Shown piece after piece: positions 1 through 10,226 of a stretch of DNA of 64,000 nucleotides. The DNA comes from Hydractinia symbiolongicarpus (lineage: Eukaryota > Cnidaria > Hydrozoa > Anthoathecata > Hydractiniidae): positions 31,089,501 to 31,153,500 of the forward strand of contig NC_079878.1 in the NCBI RefSeq assembly GCF_029227915.1. Reading direction: 5' to 3'. The first letter of the stretch is position 1. Every line of letters starts with the position of its first letter. A model generated the notes under the pieces. It was given only the letters and a program-made list of their open reading frames with translations. It searched no databases and was not told the origin of the DNA. Both the position numbers and the translations under genes were made by a program.

Positions 1-265
1 AATAAAAGAAGTTTAATCGCCGGCAAACGAAAACCCGCGAATTCCCGTAAATCCTGGACTCGGCCCGTATAGTCAAAAGTATACAAAGAAAATACCCAGG
101 GAGTAAACACATTTCCCGAACGATTTTTTAAATTATTTTTTCACCACTAAAACGCATGAGACTTGTAGTTTTCAGGAATGTTTTGATTTTTGATGAGACG
201 CTTAATGAAAGAAGTTTAATCACCGGCAAACGAAAACCCGCGATTTCCCGTAAATCCCGGGCTTG

Positions 266-281
266 GCCCGTATAGTCGAAT
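266..281 (-). other. CENP-B-box-like site, one base short, exemplar
   Basis: On the minus strand this reads TTCG, ACTATA, CGGG. The essential CENP-B box pattern is NTTCGNNNNANNCGGGN, which has seven bases between TTCG and CGGG; here there are six. The A and the two bases before CGGG fit if one base of the first four is missing. The site occurs only in monomers reading CCCGTATAGTCGAATG (type 1 and 1', plus some B-domain units). It is lost in GTCGAGTA and GTCAAAAG monomers. Resemblance may be chance. Confidence 0.3.
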
Positions 282-374
282 GTATACAAAAAAAGTACCC
301 TGTGAGTAAACTCATTTCCCGAAAGATTTTTTAAATTATTTTTTCACCACTAAAACGCATGAGACTTGTAGTTT

Positions 375-396
375 TCAAAAATGTTTTCATTTTTGA
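375..396. other. 9-bp inverted repeat with TTTT loop (dyad symmetry), exemplar
   Basis: The left arm TCAAAAATG (375-383) is the exact reverse complement of the right arm CATTTTTGA (388-396), separated by TTTT. The element is present in most monomers carrying CAAAAATG followed by CATTTTTGA, in both the A and B domains. It is broken in the CAGGAATG monomers (two arm mismatches) and weakened in the CATCTTTGA monomers (one mismatch). It could extrude as a small hairpin or cruciform, or bind a dimeric protein. The symmetry is seen directly; any function is inference. Confidence 0.85.
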
Positions 397-529
397 TGAG
401 ACGCTGAATAAAAGAAGTTTAATCGCCGGCAAACGAAAACCCGCGATTTCCCTTAAATCCCGTGCTTGGCCCGTATAGTCGAGTATATACAAAGAAAATA
501 CCAAGGGAGTAAACACATTTCCCGAACGA

Positions 530-547
530 TTTTTTAAATTATTTTTT
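530..547. other. Conserved AT tract (T6-AAATTA-T6), exemplar
   Basis: A run of six T, then AAATTA, then another six T forms an 18-bp pure A/T stretch, repeated once per monomer. Variants include TATCTTTT in place of the second run, TTTATATT, TTTAGATT and TTTAAGTTATTG; these variants mark monomer types. One-base indels in these runs explain many 202- and 204-bp monomers. Such tracts are expected to be bent or nucleosome-stiff, but this was not computed. Confidence 0.7.
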
Positions 548-769
548 CATCACTAAAACGCATTAGACTTGTAGTTTTCAAAAATGTTTTTATTTTTGAT
601 GAGACGCTGAATAAAAGAAGTTTAATCGCCGGCAAACGAAAACCCGCGATTTCCCGTAAATCCCGTGCTTGGCTCGTATAGTCGAGTATATACAAAGAAA
701 GTACCCTGTGAGTAAACTCCTTTCCAGAACGATTTTTTAAATTATTTTTTCACCACTAAAACGCATGAG

Positions 770-1378
770 ACTTGTAGTTTTCAAAAATGTTTTCATTTTT
801 GATGAGACGCTTAATGAAAGAAGTTTAATCACCGGCAAACGAAAACCCGCGATTTCCCGTAAATCCCGGGCTTGGCCCGTATAGTCGAATGTATACAAAA
901 AAAGTACCCTGTGAGTAAACTCATTTCCCGAACGATTTTTTAAATTATTTTTTCACCACTAAAACGCATGAGACTTGTAGTTTTCAAAAATGTTTTCATT
1001 TTTGATGAGACGCTGAATAAAAGAAGTTTAATCGCCGGCAAACGAAAACCCGCGATTTCCCTTAAATCCCGTGCTTGGCCCGTATAGTCGAGTATATACA
1101 AAGAAAATACCAAGGGAGTAAACACATTTCCCGAACGATTTTTTAAATTATTTTTTCATCACTAAAACGCATTAGACTTGTAGTTTTCAAAAATGTTTTT
1201 ATTTTTGATGAGACGCTGAATAAAAGAAGTTTAATCGCCGGCAAACGAAAACCCGCGATTTCCCGTAAATCCCGTGCTTGGCTCGTATAGTCGAGTATAT
1301 ACAAAGAAAGTACCCTGTGAGTAAACTCCTTTCCAGAACGATTTTTTAAATTATTTTTTCACCACTAAAACGCATGAG
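770..1378. repeat. Trimer (609 bp) duplication, copy 2
   Basis: This is the tandem partner of 161-769. The private variants CATTAGACTTG, TGTTTTTATTTTTG and GGCTCGTATAG in its third monomer are shared with copy 1, which supports recent duplication rather than convergence. The next monomer (from 1379) differs (GCCGGGAAACG, GGTCCCTATAG), so the trimer stops here. Confidence 0.9.
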
Positions 1379-1581
1379 ACTTGTAGTTTTCAAAAATGTT
1401 TTCATTTTTGATGAGACGCTGAATAAAAGAAGTTTAATCGCCGGGAAACGAAAACCCGCGATTTCCCTTAAATCCCGTGCTTGGTCCCTATAGTCGAGTA
1501 TATACAAAGAAAGTACCCTGTGAGTAAACTCCTTTCCAGAACGATTTTTTAAATTATTTTTTCACCACTAAAACGCATGAG

Positions 1582-2394
1582 ACTTGTAGTTTTCAAAAAT
1601 GTTTTCATTTTTGATGAGACGCTGAATAAAAGAAGTTTAATCGCCGTGAAACGAAAACCCGCGATTTCCCGTAAATCCCGGACTCGGCCCGTATAGTCAA
1701 AAGTACACAAAGAAAATACCCAAGGAGTAAACTCATTTCCCGAACGATTTTTTAAATTATTTTTTCACCACTAAAACGTAAGAGACTTGTAGTTTTCAAA
1801 AATGTTTTCATTTTTGATGAGACGCTGAATAAAAGAAGTTTAATCGCCGGCAAACGAATACCCGCGATTTCCCGTAAATCCTGGGCTCGGCCCGTATAGT
1901 CAAAAGTATACAAAGAAAGTACCCTGCGAGTAAACTCATTTCCAGAACGATTTTTTAAATTATCTTTTCACCACTAAAACGCACGAAACTTGTAGTTTTC
2001 AAAAATGTTTTCATTTTTGATGAGACGCTGAATAAAAGAAATTTAATTGCCGGCAAACGAAAACCCGCGAATTCCCGTAAATCCCGGAATCGGCCCGTAT
2101 AGTCAAAAGTATACAAAGAAAATACGCAGGGAGTAAACATTAATTCCAGAACGATTTTTTAAATAATCTTTTCACCACTAAAACGTATGAGACTTGTAGT
2201 TTTCAAAAATGTTTTCATTTTTGATGAGACGCTGAATAAAAGATGTTTAATCGCCGGCAAACGAAAACCCGCGATTTCCCCTAAATCCCGGACTCGGCCC
2301 GTATAGTCAAAAGTATACAAAGAAAGTACCCAGGGAGTAAACTCATTTCCCGAACGATTTTTTAAATTATTTTTTCACCTCTAAAACGCATGAG
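1582..2394. repeat. Island of B-like monomers near the left edge (4 units)
   Basis: These monomers carry markers otherwise typical of 40-64 kb: GCCGTGAAACG and GTACACAAAG, CGTAAGAGAC with GAATACCCGCG and CCTGGGCTCGG, GCACGAAAC, and CGTATGAGAC with AGATGTTTAATCGCC. The third unit is 204 bp long, with CATTAATTCCAG near its end. The block is followed immediately by A-type monomers. The order of markers resembles part of the B-domain higher-order repeat. Confidence 0.75.
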
Positions 2395-2560
2395 ACTTGT
2401 AGTTTTCAGGAATGTTTTCATTTTTGATGAGACGCTTAATGAAAGAAGTTTAATCGCCGGCAAACGAAAACCCGCGATTTCCCTAAAAAAAGTACCCTGT
2501 GAGTAAACTCATTTCTCGAACGATTTTTTAAATTATTTTTTCAACACTAAAACGCATGAG
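2395..2560. repeat. 166-bp monomer with 37-bp internal deletion, copy 1
   Basis: The landmark-to-landmark distance is 166 bp. The GC core is cut: CGATTTCCC runs straight into TAAAAAAAGTACCC, so the segment from GTAAATCCC to GTATAC is missing. The same lesion occurs at 4588-4753, showing common descent of the surrounding blocks. Confidence 0.93.
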
Positions 2561-4587
2561 ACTTGTAGTTTTCAAAAATGTTATCATTTTTGATGAGACT
2601 CTGAATAAAAGAAGTTTAATCGCCGGCAAACGAAAACCCGCGAATTCCCGTAAATCCTGGACTCGGCCCGTATAGTCAAAAGTATACAAAGAAAATACCC
2701 AGGGAGTAAGCACATTTCCCGAACGATTTTTTAAATTATTTTTACACCACTAAAACGCATGAGACTTGTAGTTTTCAGGAATGTTTTCATTTTTGATGAG
2801 ACGCTTAATGAAAGAAGTTTAATCACCGGCAAACGAAAACCCGCGATTTCCCGTAAATCCCGGGCTTGGCCCGTATAGTCGAATGTATACAAAAAAAGTA
2901 CCCTGTGAGTAAACTCATTTCCCGAACGATTTTTTAAATTATTTTTTCACCACTAAAACGCATGAGACTTGTAGTTTTCAAAAATGTTTTCATTTTTGAT
3001 GAGACGCTGAATAAAAGAAGTTTAATCGCCGGCAAACGAAAACCCGCGAATTCCCGTAAATCCTGGACTCGGCCCGTATAGTCAAAAGTATACAAAGAAA
3101 ATACCCAGGGAGTAAACACATTTCCCGAACGATTTTTTGAATTATTTTTTCACCACTAAAACGCATGAGACTTGTAGTTTTCAGGAATGTTTTCATTTTT
3201 GATGAGACGCTTAATGAAAGAAGTTTAATCACCGGCAAACGAAAACCCGCGATTTCCCGTGAATCCCGGGCTTGGCCCGTATAGTCAAATGTATACAAAA
3301 AAAGTACCCTGTGAGTAAACTCATTTCCGAACGATTTTTTAAATTATTTTTTCACCACTAAAACGCATGAGACTTGTAGTTTTCAAAAATGTTTTCATTT
3401 TTGATGAGACGCTGAATAAAAGAAGTTTAATCGCCGGCAAACGAAAACCCGCGATTTCCCTTAAATCCCGTGCTTGGCCCGTATAGTCGAGTATATACAA
3501 AAAAGGACCCAGTGAGTAAACTCATGTCCAGAACGATTTTTTAAATTATCTTTTAACCACTAAAACGCATGAGACTTGTAGTTTTCAAAAATGTTTTCAT
3601 TTTTGATGACACTCTGAATAAAAGAAGTTTAATCGCCGGCAAACGAAAACCCGCGAATTCCCGTAAATCCTGGACTCGGCCCGTATAGTCAAAAGTATAC
3701 AAAGAAAATACCCAGGGAGTAAACACATTTCCCGAACGATTTTTTAAATTATTTTTTCACCACTAAAACGCATGAGACTTGTAGTTTTTAGGAATGTTTT
3801 GATTTTTGATGAGACGCTTAATGAAAGAAGTTTAATCACCGGCAAACGAAAACCCGCGATTTCCCGTAAATCCCGGGCTTGGCCCGTATAGTCGAATGTA
3901 TACAAAAAAAGTACCCTGTGAGTAAACTCATTTCCCGAACGATTTTTTAAATTATTTTTTCACCACTAAAACGCATGAGACTTGTAGTTTTCAAAAATGT
4001 TTTCATTTTTGATGAGACGCTGAATAAAAGAAGTTTAATCGCCGGCAAACGAAAACCCGCGATTTCCCTTAAATGCCGTGCTTGGCCCGTATAGTCGAGT
4101 ATATACAAAAAAGGACCCAGTGAGTAAACTCATTTCCAGAACGATTTTTTAAATTATTTTTTCACCACTAAAACGCATGAGACTTGTAGTTTTCAAAAAT
4201 GTTTTCATTTTTGATGACACTCTGAATAAAAGAAGTTTAATCACCGGCAAACGAAAACCCGCGAATTCCCGTAAATCCCGGGCTTGGCCCGTATAGTCGA
4301 ATGTATACAAAAAAAGTACCCTGTGAGTAAACTCATTTCCCGAACGATTTTTTAAATTATTTTTTCACCACTAAAACGCATGAGACTTGTAGTTTTCAAA
4401 AATGTTTTCATTTTTGATGACACTCTGAATAAAAGAAGTTTAATCACCGGCAAACGAAAACCCGCGAATTCCCGTAAATCCCGGGCTTGGCCCGTATAGT
4501 CGAATGTATACAAAAAAAGTACCCTGTGAGTAAACTCATTTCCCGAACGATTTTTTAAATTATTTTTTCACCACTAAAACGCATGAG
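2395..4587. repeat. Large tandem block, copy 1 (2193 bp)
   Basis: Eleven monomers starting with the 166-bp deletion unit correspond in order to 4588-6984. Shared private variants include TTTTTACACCAC, TCATGTCCAG, AAATGCCGTG and GACACTCTGAATAAAAG. Within it, two adjacent monomers (from about 4190 and 4393) are near-identical hybrids joining a GACACTCTG 5' half with a GGGCTTGG/GTCGAATG 3' half. The block boundary is uncertain by up to about one monomer. Confidence 0.85.
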
Positions 4588-4753
4588 ACTTGTAGTTTTT
4601 AGGAATGTTTTCATTTTTGATGAGACGCTTAATGAAAGAAGTTTAATCGCCGGCAAACGAAAACCCGCGATTTCCCTAAAAAAAGTACCCTGTGAGTAAA
4701 CTCATTTCTCGAACGATTTTTTAAATTATTTTTTCAACACTAAAACGCATGAG
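4588..4753. repeat. 166-bp monomer with 37-bp internal deletion, copy 2
   Basis: It has the same truncated core as the unit at 2395-2560 but with TAGTTTTTAGG in place of TAGTTTTCAGG. It marks the start of the second large block. Confidence 0.93.
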
Positions 4754-5159
4754 ACTTGTAGTTTTCAAAAATGTTATCATTTTTGATGAGACTCTGAATA
4801 AAAGAAGTTTAATCGCCGGCAAACGAAAACCCGCGAATTCCCGTAAATCCTGGACTCGGCCCGTATAGTCAAAAGTATACAAAGAAAATACCCAGGGAGT
4901 AAGCACATTTCCCGAACGATTTTTTAAATTATTTTTACACCACTAAAACGCATGAGACTTGTAGTTTTCAGGAATGTTTTCATTTTTGATGAGACGCTTA
5001 ATGAAAGAAGTTTAATCACCGGCAAACGAAAACCCGCGATTTCCCGTAAATCCCGGGCTTGGCCCGTATAGTCGAATGTATACAAAAAAAGTACCCTGTG
5101 AGTAAACTCATTTCCCGAACGATTTTTTAAATTATTTTTTCACCTCTAAAACGCATGAG

Positions 5160-5363
5160 ACTTGTAGTTTTCAGGAATGTTTTCATTTTTGATGAGACGC
5201 TTAATGAAAGAAGTTTAATCGCCGGCAAACGAAAACCCGCGATTTCCCGTAAATCCCGGGCTTGGCCGGTATAGTCGAATGTATACAAAAAAAAGTACCC
5301 TGTGAGTAAACTCAATTCCCGAACGATTTTTTAAATTATTTTTTCACCACTAAAACGCATGAG
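5160..5363. repeat. Extra 204-bp monomer distinguishing the two large blocks
   Basis: This type 1'-like unit (CAGGAATG, TCGCCGG, GGCCGGTATAG, a run of eight A after GTATAC) has no counterpart in copy 1, where 2764-2966 is followed directly by 2967. Gain in copy 2 or loss in copy 1 are both possible. The extra A makes it 204 bp. Confidence 0.8.
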
Positions 5364-6984
5364 ACTTGTAGTTTTCAAAAATGTTTTCATTTTTGATGAG
5401 ACGCTGAATAAAAGAAGTTTAATCGCCGGCAAACGAAAACCCGCGAATTCCCGTAAATCCTGGACTCGGCCCGTATAGTCAAAAGTATACAAAGAAAATA
5501 CCCAGGGAGTAAACACATTTCCCGAACGATTTTTTGAATTATTTTTTCACCACTAAAACGCATGAGACTTGTAGTTTTCAGGAATGTTTTCATTTTTGAT
5601 GAGACGCTTAATGAAAGAAGTTTAATCACCGGCAAACGAAAACCCGCGATTTCCCGTGAATCCCGGGCTTGGCCCGTATAGTCAAATGTATACAAAAAAA
5701 GTACCCTGTGAGTAAACTCATTTCCGAACGATTTTTTAAATTATTTTTTTACCACTAAAACGCATGAGACTTGTAGTTTTCAAAAATGTTTTCATTTTTG
5801 ATGAGACGCTGAATAAAAGAAGTTTAATCGCCGGCAAACGAAAACCCGCGATTTCCCTTAAATCCCGTGCTTGGCCCGTATAGTCGAGTATATACAAAAA
5901 AGGACCCAGTGAGTAAACTCATGTCCAGAACGATTTTTTAAATTATCTTTTAACCACTAAAACGCATGAGACTTGTAGTTTTCAAAAATGTTTTCATTTT
6001 TGATGACACTCTGAATAAAAGAAGTTTAATCGCCGGCAAACGAAAACCCGCGAATTCCCGTAAATCCTGGACTCGGCCCGTATAGTCAAAAGTATACAAA
6101 GAAAATACCCAGGGAGTAAACACATTTCCCGAACGATTTTTTAAATTATTTTTTCACCACTAAAACGCATGAGACTTGTAGTTTTTAGGAATGTTTTGAT
6201 TTTTGATGAGACGCTTAATGAAAGAAGTTTAATCACCGGCAAACGAAAACCCGCGATTTCCCGTAAATCCCGGGCTTGGCCCGTATAGTCGAATGTATAC
6301 AAAAAAAGTACCCTGTGAGTAAACTCATTTCCCGAACGATTTTTTAAATTATTTTTTCACCACTAAAACGCATGAGACTTGTAGTTTTCAAAAATGTTTT
6401 CATTTTTGATGAGACGCTGAATAAAAGAAGTTTAATCGCCGGCAAACGAAAACCCGCGATTTCCCTTAAATGCCGTGCTTGGCCCGTATAGTCGAGTATA
6501 TACAAAAAAGGACCCAGTGAGTAAACTCATTTCCAGAACGATTTTTTAAATTATTTTTTCACCACTAAAACGCATGAGACTTGTAGTTTTCAAAAATGTT
6601 TTCATTTTTGATGACACTCTGAATAAAAGAAGTTTAATCACCGGCAAACGAAAACCCGCGAATTCCCGTAAATCCCGGGCTTGGCCCGTATAGTCGAATG
6701 TATACAAAAAAAGTACCCTGTGAGTAAACTCATTTCCCGAACGATTTTTTAAATTATTTTTTCACCACTAAAACGCATGAGACTTGTAGTTTTCAAAAAT
6801 GTTTTCATTTTTGATGACACTCTGAATAAAAGAAGTTTAATCACCGGCAAACGAAAACCCGCGAATTCCCGTAAATCCCGGGCTTGGCCCGTATAGTCGA
6901 ATGTATACAAAAAAAGTACCCTGTGAGTAAACTCATTTCCCGAACGATTTTTTAAATTATTTTTTCACCACTAAAACGCATGAG

Positions 6985-8605
6985 ACTTGTAGTTTTTAGG
7001 AATGTTTTCATTTTTGATGAGACGCTTAATGAAAGAAGTTTAATCACCGGCAAACGAAAACCCGCGATTTCCCGTAAATCCCGGGCTTGGCCCGTATAGT
7101 CGAATGTATACAAAAAAAGTACCCTGTGAGTAAACTCATTTCCCGAACGATTTTTTAAATTATTTTTTCACCACTAAAACGCATGAGACTTGTAGTTTTA
7201 CAAAAATGTTTTCATTTTTGATGAGACGCTGAATAAAAGAAGTTTAATCGCCGGCAAACGAAAACCCGCGATTTTCCTTAAATCCCGTGCTTGGCCCGTA
7301 TAGTCGAGTATATACAAAGAAAGTACCCAGTGAGTAAACTCATTTCCAGAACGATTTTTTAAATTATCTTTTAACCACTAAAACGCATGAGACTTGTAGT
7401 TTTCAGGAATGTTTTCATTTTTGATGAGACGCTTAATGAAAGAAGTTTAATCACCGGCAAACGAAAACCCGCGATTTCCCGTGAATCCCAGGCTTGGCCC
7501 GTATAGTCAAATGTATACAAAAAAAGTACCCTGTGAGTAAACTCATTTCCGAACGATTTTTTAAATTATTTTTTCACCACTAAAACGCATGAGACTTGTA
7601 GTTTTCAAAAATGTTTTCATTTTTGATGAGACGCTGAATAAAAGAAGTATAATCGCCGGCAAACGAAAACCCGCGATTTCCCTTAAATCCCGTGCTTGGC
7701 CCGTATAGTCGAGTATATACAAAAAAGGACCCAGTGAGTAAACTCATGTCCAGAACGATTTTTTAAATTATCTTTTAACCACTAAAACGCATGAGACTTG
7801 TAGTTTTCAAAAATGTTTTTATTTTTGATGACACTCTGAATAAAAGAAGTTTAATCGCCGGCAAACGAAAACCTGCGAATTCCCGTAAATCCTGGACTCG
7901 GCCCGTATAGTCAAAAGTATACAAAGAAAATACCCAGGGAGTAAACACATTTCCCGAACGATTTTTTGAATTATTTTTTCACCACTAAAACGCATGAGAC
8001 TTGTAGTTTTCAGGAATGTTTTCATTTTTGATGAGACGCTTAATGAAAGAAGTTTAATCACCGGCAAACGAAAACCCGCGATTTCCCGTGAATCCCGGGC
8101 TTGGCCCGTATAGTCAAATGTATACAAAAAAAGTACCCTGTGAGTAAACTCATTTCCGAACGATTTTTTAAATTATTTTTTCACCACTAAAACGCATGAG
8201 ACTTGTAGTTTTCAAAAATGTTTTCATTTTTGATAAGACGCTGAATAAAAGAAGTTTAATCGCCGGCAAACGAAAACCCGCGATTTCCCTTAAATCCCGT
8301 GCTTGGCCCGTATAGTCGAGTATATACAAAAAAGGACCCAGTGAGTAAACTCATGTCCAGAACGATTTTTTAAATTATCTTTTAACCACTAAAACGCATG
8401 AGACTTGTAGTTTTTAGGAATGTTTTCATTTTTGATGAGACGCTTAATGAAAGAAGTTTAATCACCGGCAAACGAAAACCCGCGAATTCCCGTAAATCCT
8501 GGACTCGGCCCGTATATTCAAAAGTATACAAAGAAAATACCCAGGGAGTAAACACATTTCCCGAACGATTTTTTAAATTATTTTTTCACCACTAAAACGC
8601 ATGAG
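6985..8605. repeat. 8-monomer tandem block (1621 bp), copy 1
   Basis: It matches 8606-10226 at a constant offset of 1621 bp. Shared private variants include TTTTACAAAAATG (7200 and 8821), CGATTTTCCTTAAATCC, GAAGTATAATCGCC, GTGAATCCC and TCATGTCCAG. Only a few substitutions were seen between copies. The last monomer (from about 8400) is a chimera with a type 1 5' half and a type 3 3' half including GTATATTCAAAAG. Confidence 0.88.
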
Positions 8606-10226
8606 ACTTGTAGTTTTTAGGAATGTTTTCATTTTTGATGAGACGCTTAATGAAAGAAGTTTAATCACCGGCAAACGAAAACCCGCGATTTCCCGTAAAT
8701 CCCGGGCTTGGCCCGTATAGTCGAATGTATACAAAAAAAGTACCCTGTGAGTAAACTCATTTCCCGAACGATTTTTTAAATTATTTTTTCACCACTAAAA
8801 CGCATGAGACTTGTAGTTTTACAAAAATGTTTTCATTTTTGATGAGACGCTGAATAAAAGAAGTTTAATCGCCGGCAAACGAAAACCCGCGATTTTCCTT
8901 AAATCCCGTGCTTGGCCCGTATAGTCGAGTATATACAAAGAAAGTACCCAGTGAGTAAACTCATTTCCAGAACGATTTTTTAAATTATCTTTTAACCACT
9001 AAAACGCATGAGACTTGTAGTTTTCAGGAATGTTTTCATTTTTGATGAGACGCTTAATGAAAGAAGTTTAATCACCGGCAAACGAAAACCCGCGATTTCC
9101 CGTGAATCCCGGGCTTGGCCCGTATAGTCAAATGTATACAAAAAAAGTACCCTGTGAGTAAACTCATTTCCGAACGATTTTTTAAATTATTTTTTCACCA
9201 CTAAAACGCATGAGACTTGTAGTTTTCAAAAATGTTTTCATTTTTGATGAGACGCTGAATAAAAGAAGTATAATCGCCGGCAAACGAAAACCCGCGATTT
9301 CCCTTAAATCCCGTGCTTGGCCCGTATAGTCGAGTATATACAAAAAAGGACCCAGTGAGTAAACTCATGTCCAGAACGATTTTTTAAATTATCTTTTAAC
9401 CACTAAAACGCATGAGACTTGTAGTTTTCAAAAATGTTTTTATTTTTGATGACACTCTGAATAAAAGAAGTTTAATCGCCGGCAAACGAAAACCCGCGAA
9501 TTCCCGTAAATCCTGGACTCGGCCCGTATAGTCAAAAGTATACAAAGAAAATACCCAGGGAGTAAACACATTTCCCGAACGATTTTTTGAATTATTTTTT
9601 CACCACTAAAACGCATGAGACTTGTAGTTTTCAGGAATGTTTTCATTTTTGATGAGACGCTTAATGAAAGAAGTTTAATCACCGGCAAACGAAAACCCGC
9701 GATTTCCCGTGAATCCCGGGCTTGGCCCGTATAGTCAAATGTATACAAAAAAAGTACCCTGTGAGTAAACTCATTTCCGAACGATTTTTTAAATTATTTT
9801 TTCACCACTAAAACGCATGAGACTTGTAGTTTTCAAAAAGGTTTTCATTTTTGATGAGACGCTGAATAAAAGAAGTTTAATCGCCGGCAAACGAAAACCC
9901 GCGATTACCCTTAAATCCCGTGCTTGGCCCGTATAGTCGAGTATATACAAAAAAGGACCCAGTGAGTAAACTCATGTCCAGAACGATTTTTTAAATTATG
10001 TTTTAACCACTAAAACGCTTGAGACTTGTAGTTTTCAAAAATGTTTTCATTTTTGATGACACTCTGAATAAAAGAAGTTTAATCGCCGGCAAACGAAAAC
10101 CCGCGAATTCCCGTAAATCCTGGACTCGGCCCGTATAGTCAAAAGTATACAAAGAAAATACCCAGGGAGTAAACACATTTCCCGAACGATTTTTTAAATT
10201 ATTTTTTCACCACTAAAACGCATGAG
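8606..10226. repeat. 8-monomer tandem block (1621 bp), copy 2
   Basis: This is the tandem partner of 6985-8605. It differs at single positions such as CCCGGGCTTGG against CCCAGGCTTGG and CAAAAAGG against CAAAAATG. Similarity decays in its final monomer, where copy 1 carries the chimeric unit. Confidence 0.88.

Larger units (their letters stand above)
364..566 (+). repeat. Representative 203-bp monomer (type 2) with anatomy
   Basis: This single unit runs from one ACTTGTAG landmark to the next. It contains the intact inverted repeat at 375-396, the GCTGAATAAAAG segment, the palindrome GCCGGC, the CCCTTAAATCC and GTGCTTGG markers that define type 2, GTCGAGTATATAC, and the AT tract at about 530-547. 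The core from CGCCGGC to GGCCCG is about 50 bp and distinctly GC-rich, while both flanks are AT-rich. A hand count on a closely related consensus gave 76 G+C in 203 bases (37%) and 13 CpG dinucleotides. Since 203 is not a multiple of three, any reading frame shifts at each monomer boundary, which argues against coding use. Confidence 0.9.
161..769. repeat. Trimer (609 bp) duplication, copy 1
   Basis: Three monomers match the next 609 bp almost exactly. Differences seen by eye are confined to the first monomer: CAGGAATGTTTTG here against CAAAAATGTTTTC in copy 2, and GAAAGATT against GAACGATT. The second and third monomers (364-769) appear identical to 973-1378. Confidence 0.9.
1..2394. repeat. 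Left-edge segment: A-type trimers followed by B-like monomers
   Basis: This stretch starts inside a monomer. It holds a trimer duplication (161-1378), one further A-type monomer, and then about four monomers resembling the B domain of the right half (1582-2394). No sequence other than the satellite is present. The change of monomer type within a few hundred bases, without any break in period, shows that exchange happens in register. Confidence 0.85.
4588..6984. repeat. Large tandem block, copy 2 (2397 bp)
   Basis: This copy follows copy 1 at an offset of 2193 bp until about 5.16 kb, then at 2397 bp, because it holds one additional 204-bp monomer. Beyond that insertion, the order and the private variants (for example AAATGCCGTG at about 6468 against 4071) continue to match. 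Similarity to copy 1 ends near 7.05 kb. Confidence 0.85.

Noticed and set aside
375-396. Intrinsic (rho-independent) terminator
   Set aside because: The stem is A/T-rich, has no GC-rich stem plus U-tract layout, and repeats in every unit of a eukaryote-type satellite.
331-516. 61-codon minus-strand open frames (also at 940, 1955, 2528, 2934, 4721 and many more)
   Set aside because: They lie at the same place in each monomer, recur every repeat, cover nearly the whole unit on both strands and show no ribosome-binding or splice context. They are satellite sequence read as codons.
2990-3298. 102-codon minus-strand open frames (also 5387, 7819, 9440, 10655, 14506 and others)
   Set aside because: Each spans one and a half monomers and continues only because the shifted frame of the next unit happens to be open. 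Their recurrence follows block duplications, not gene conservation.
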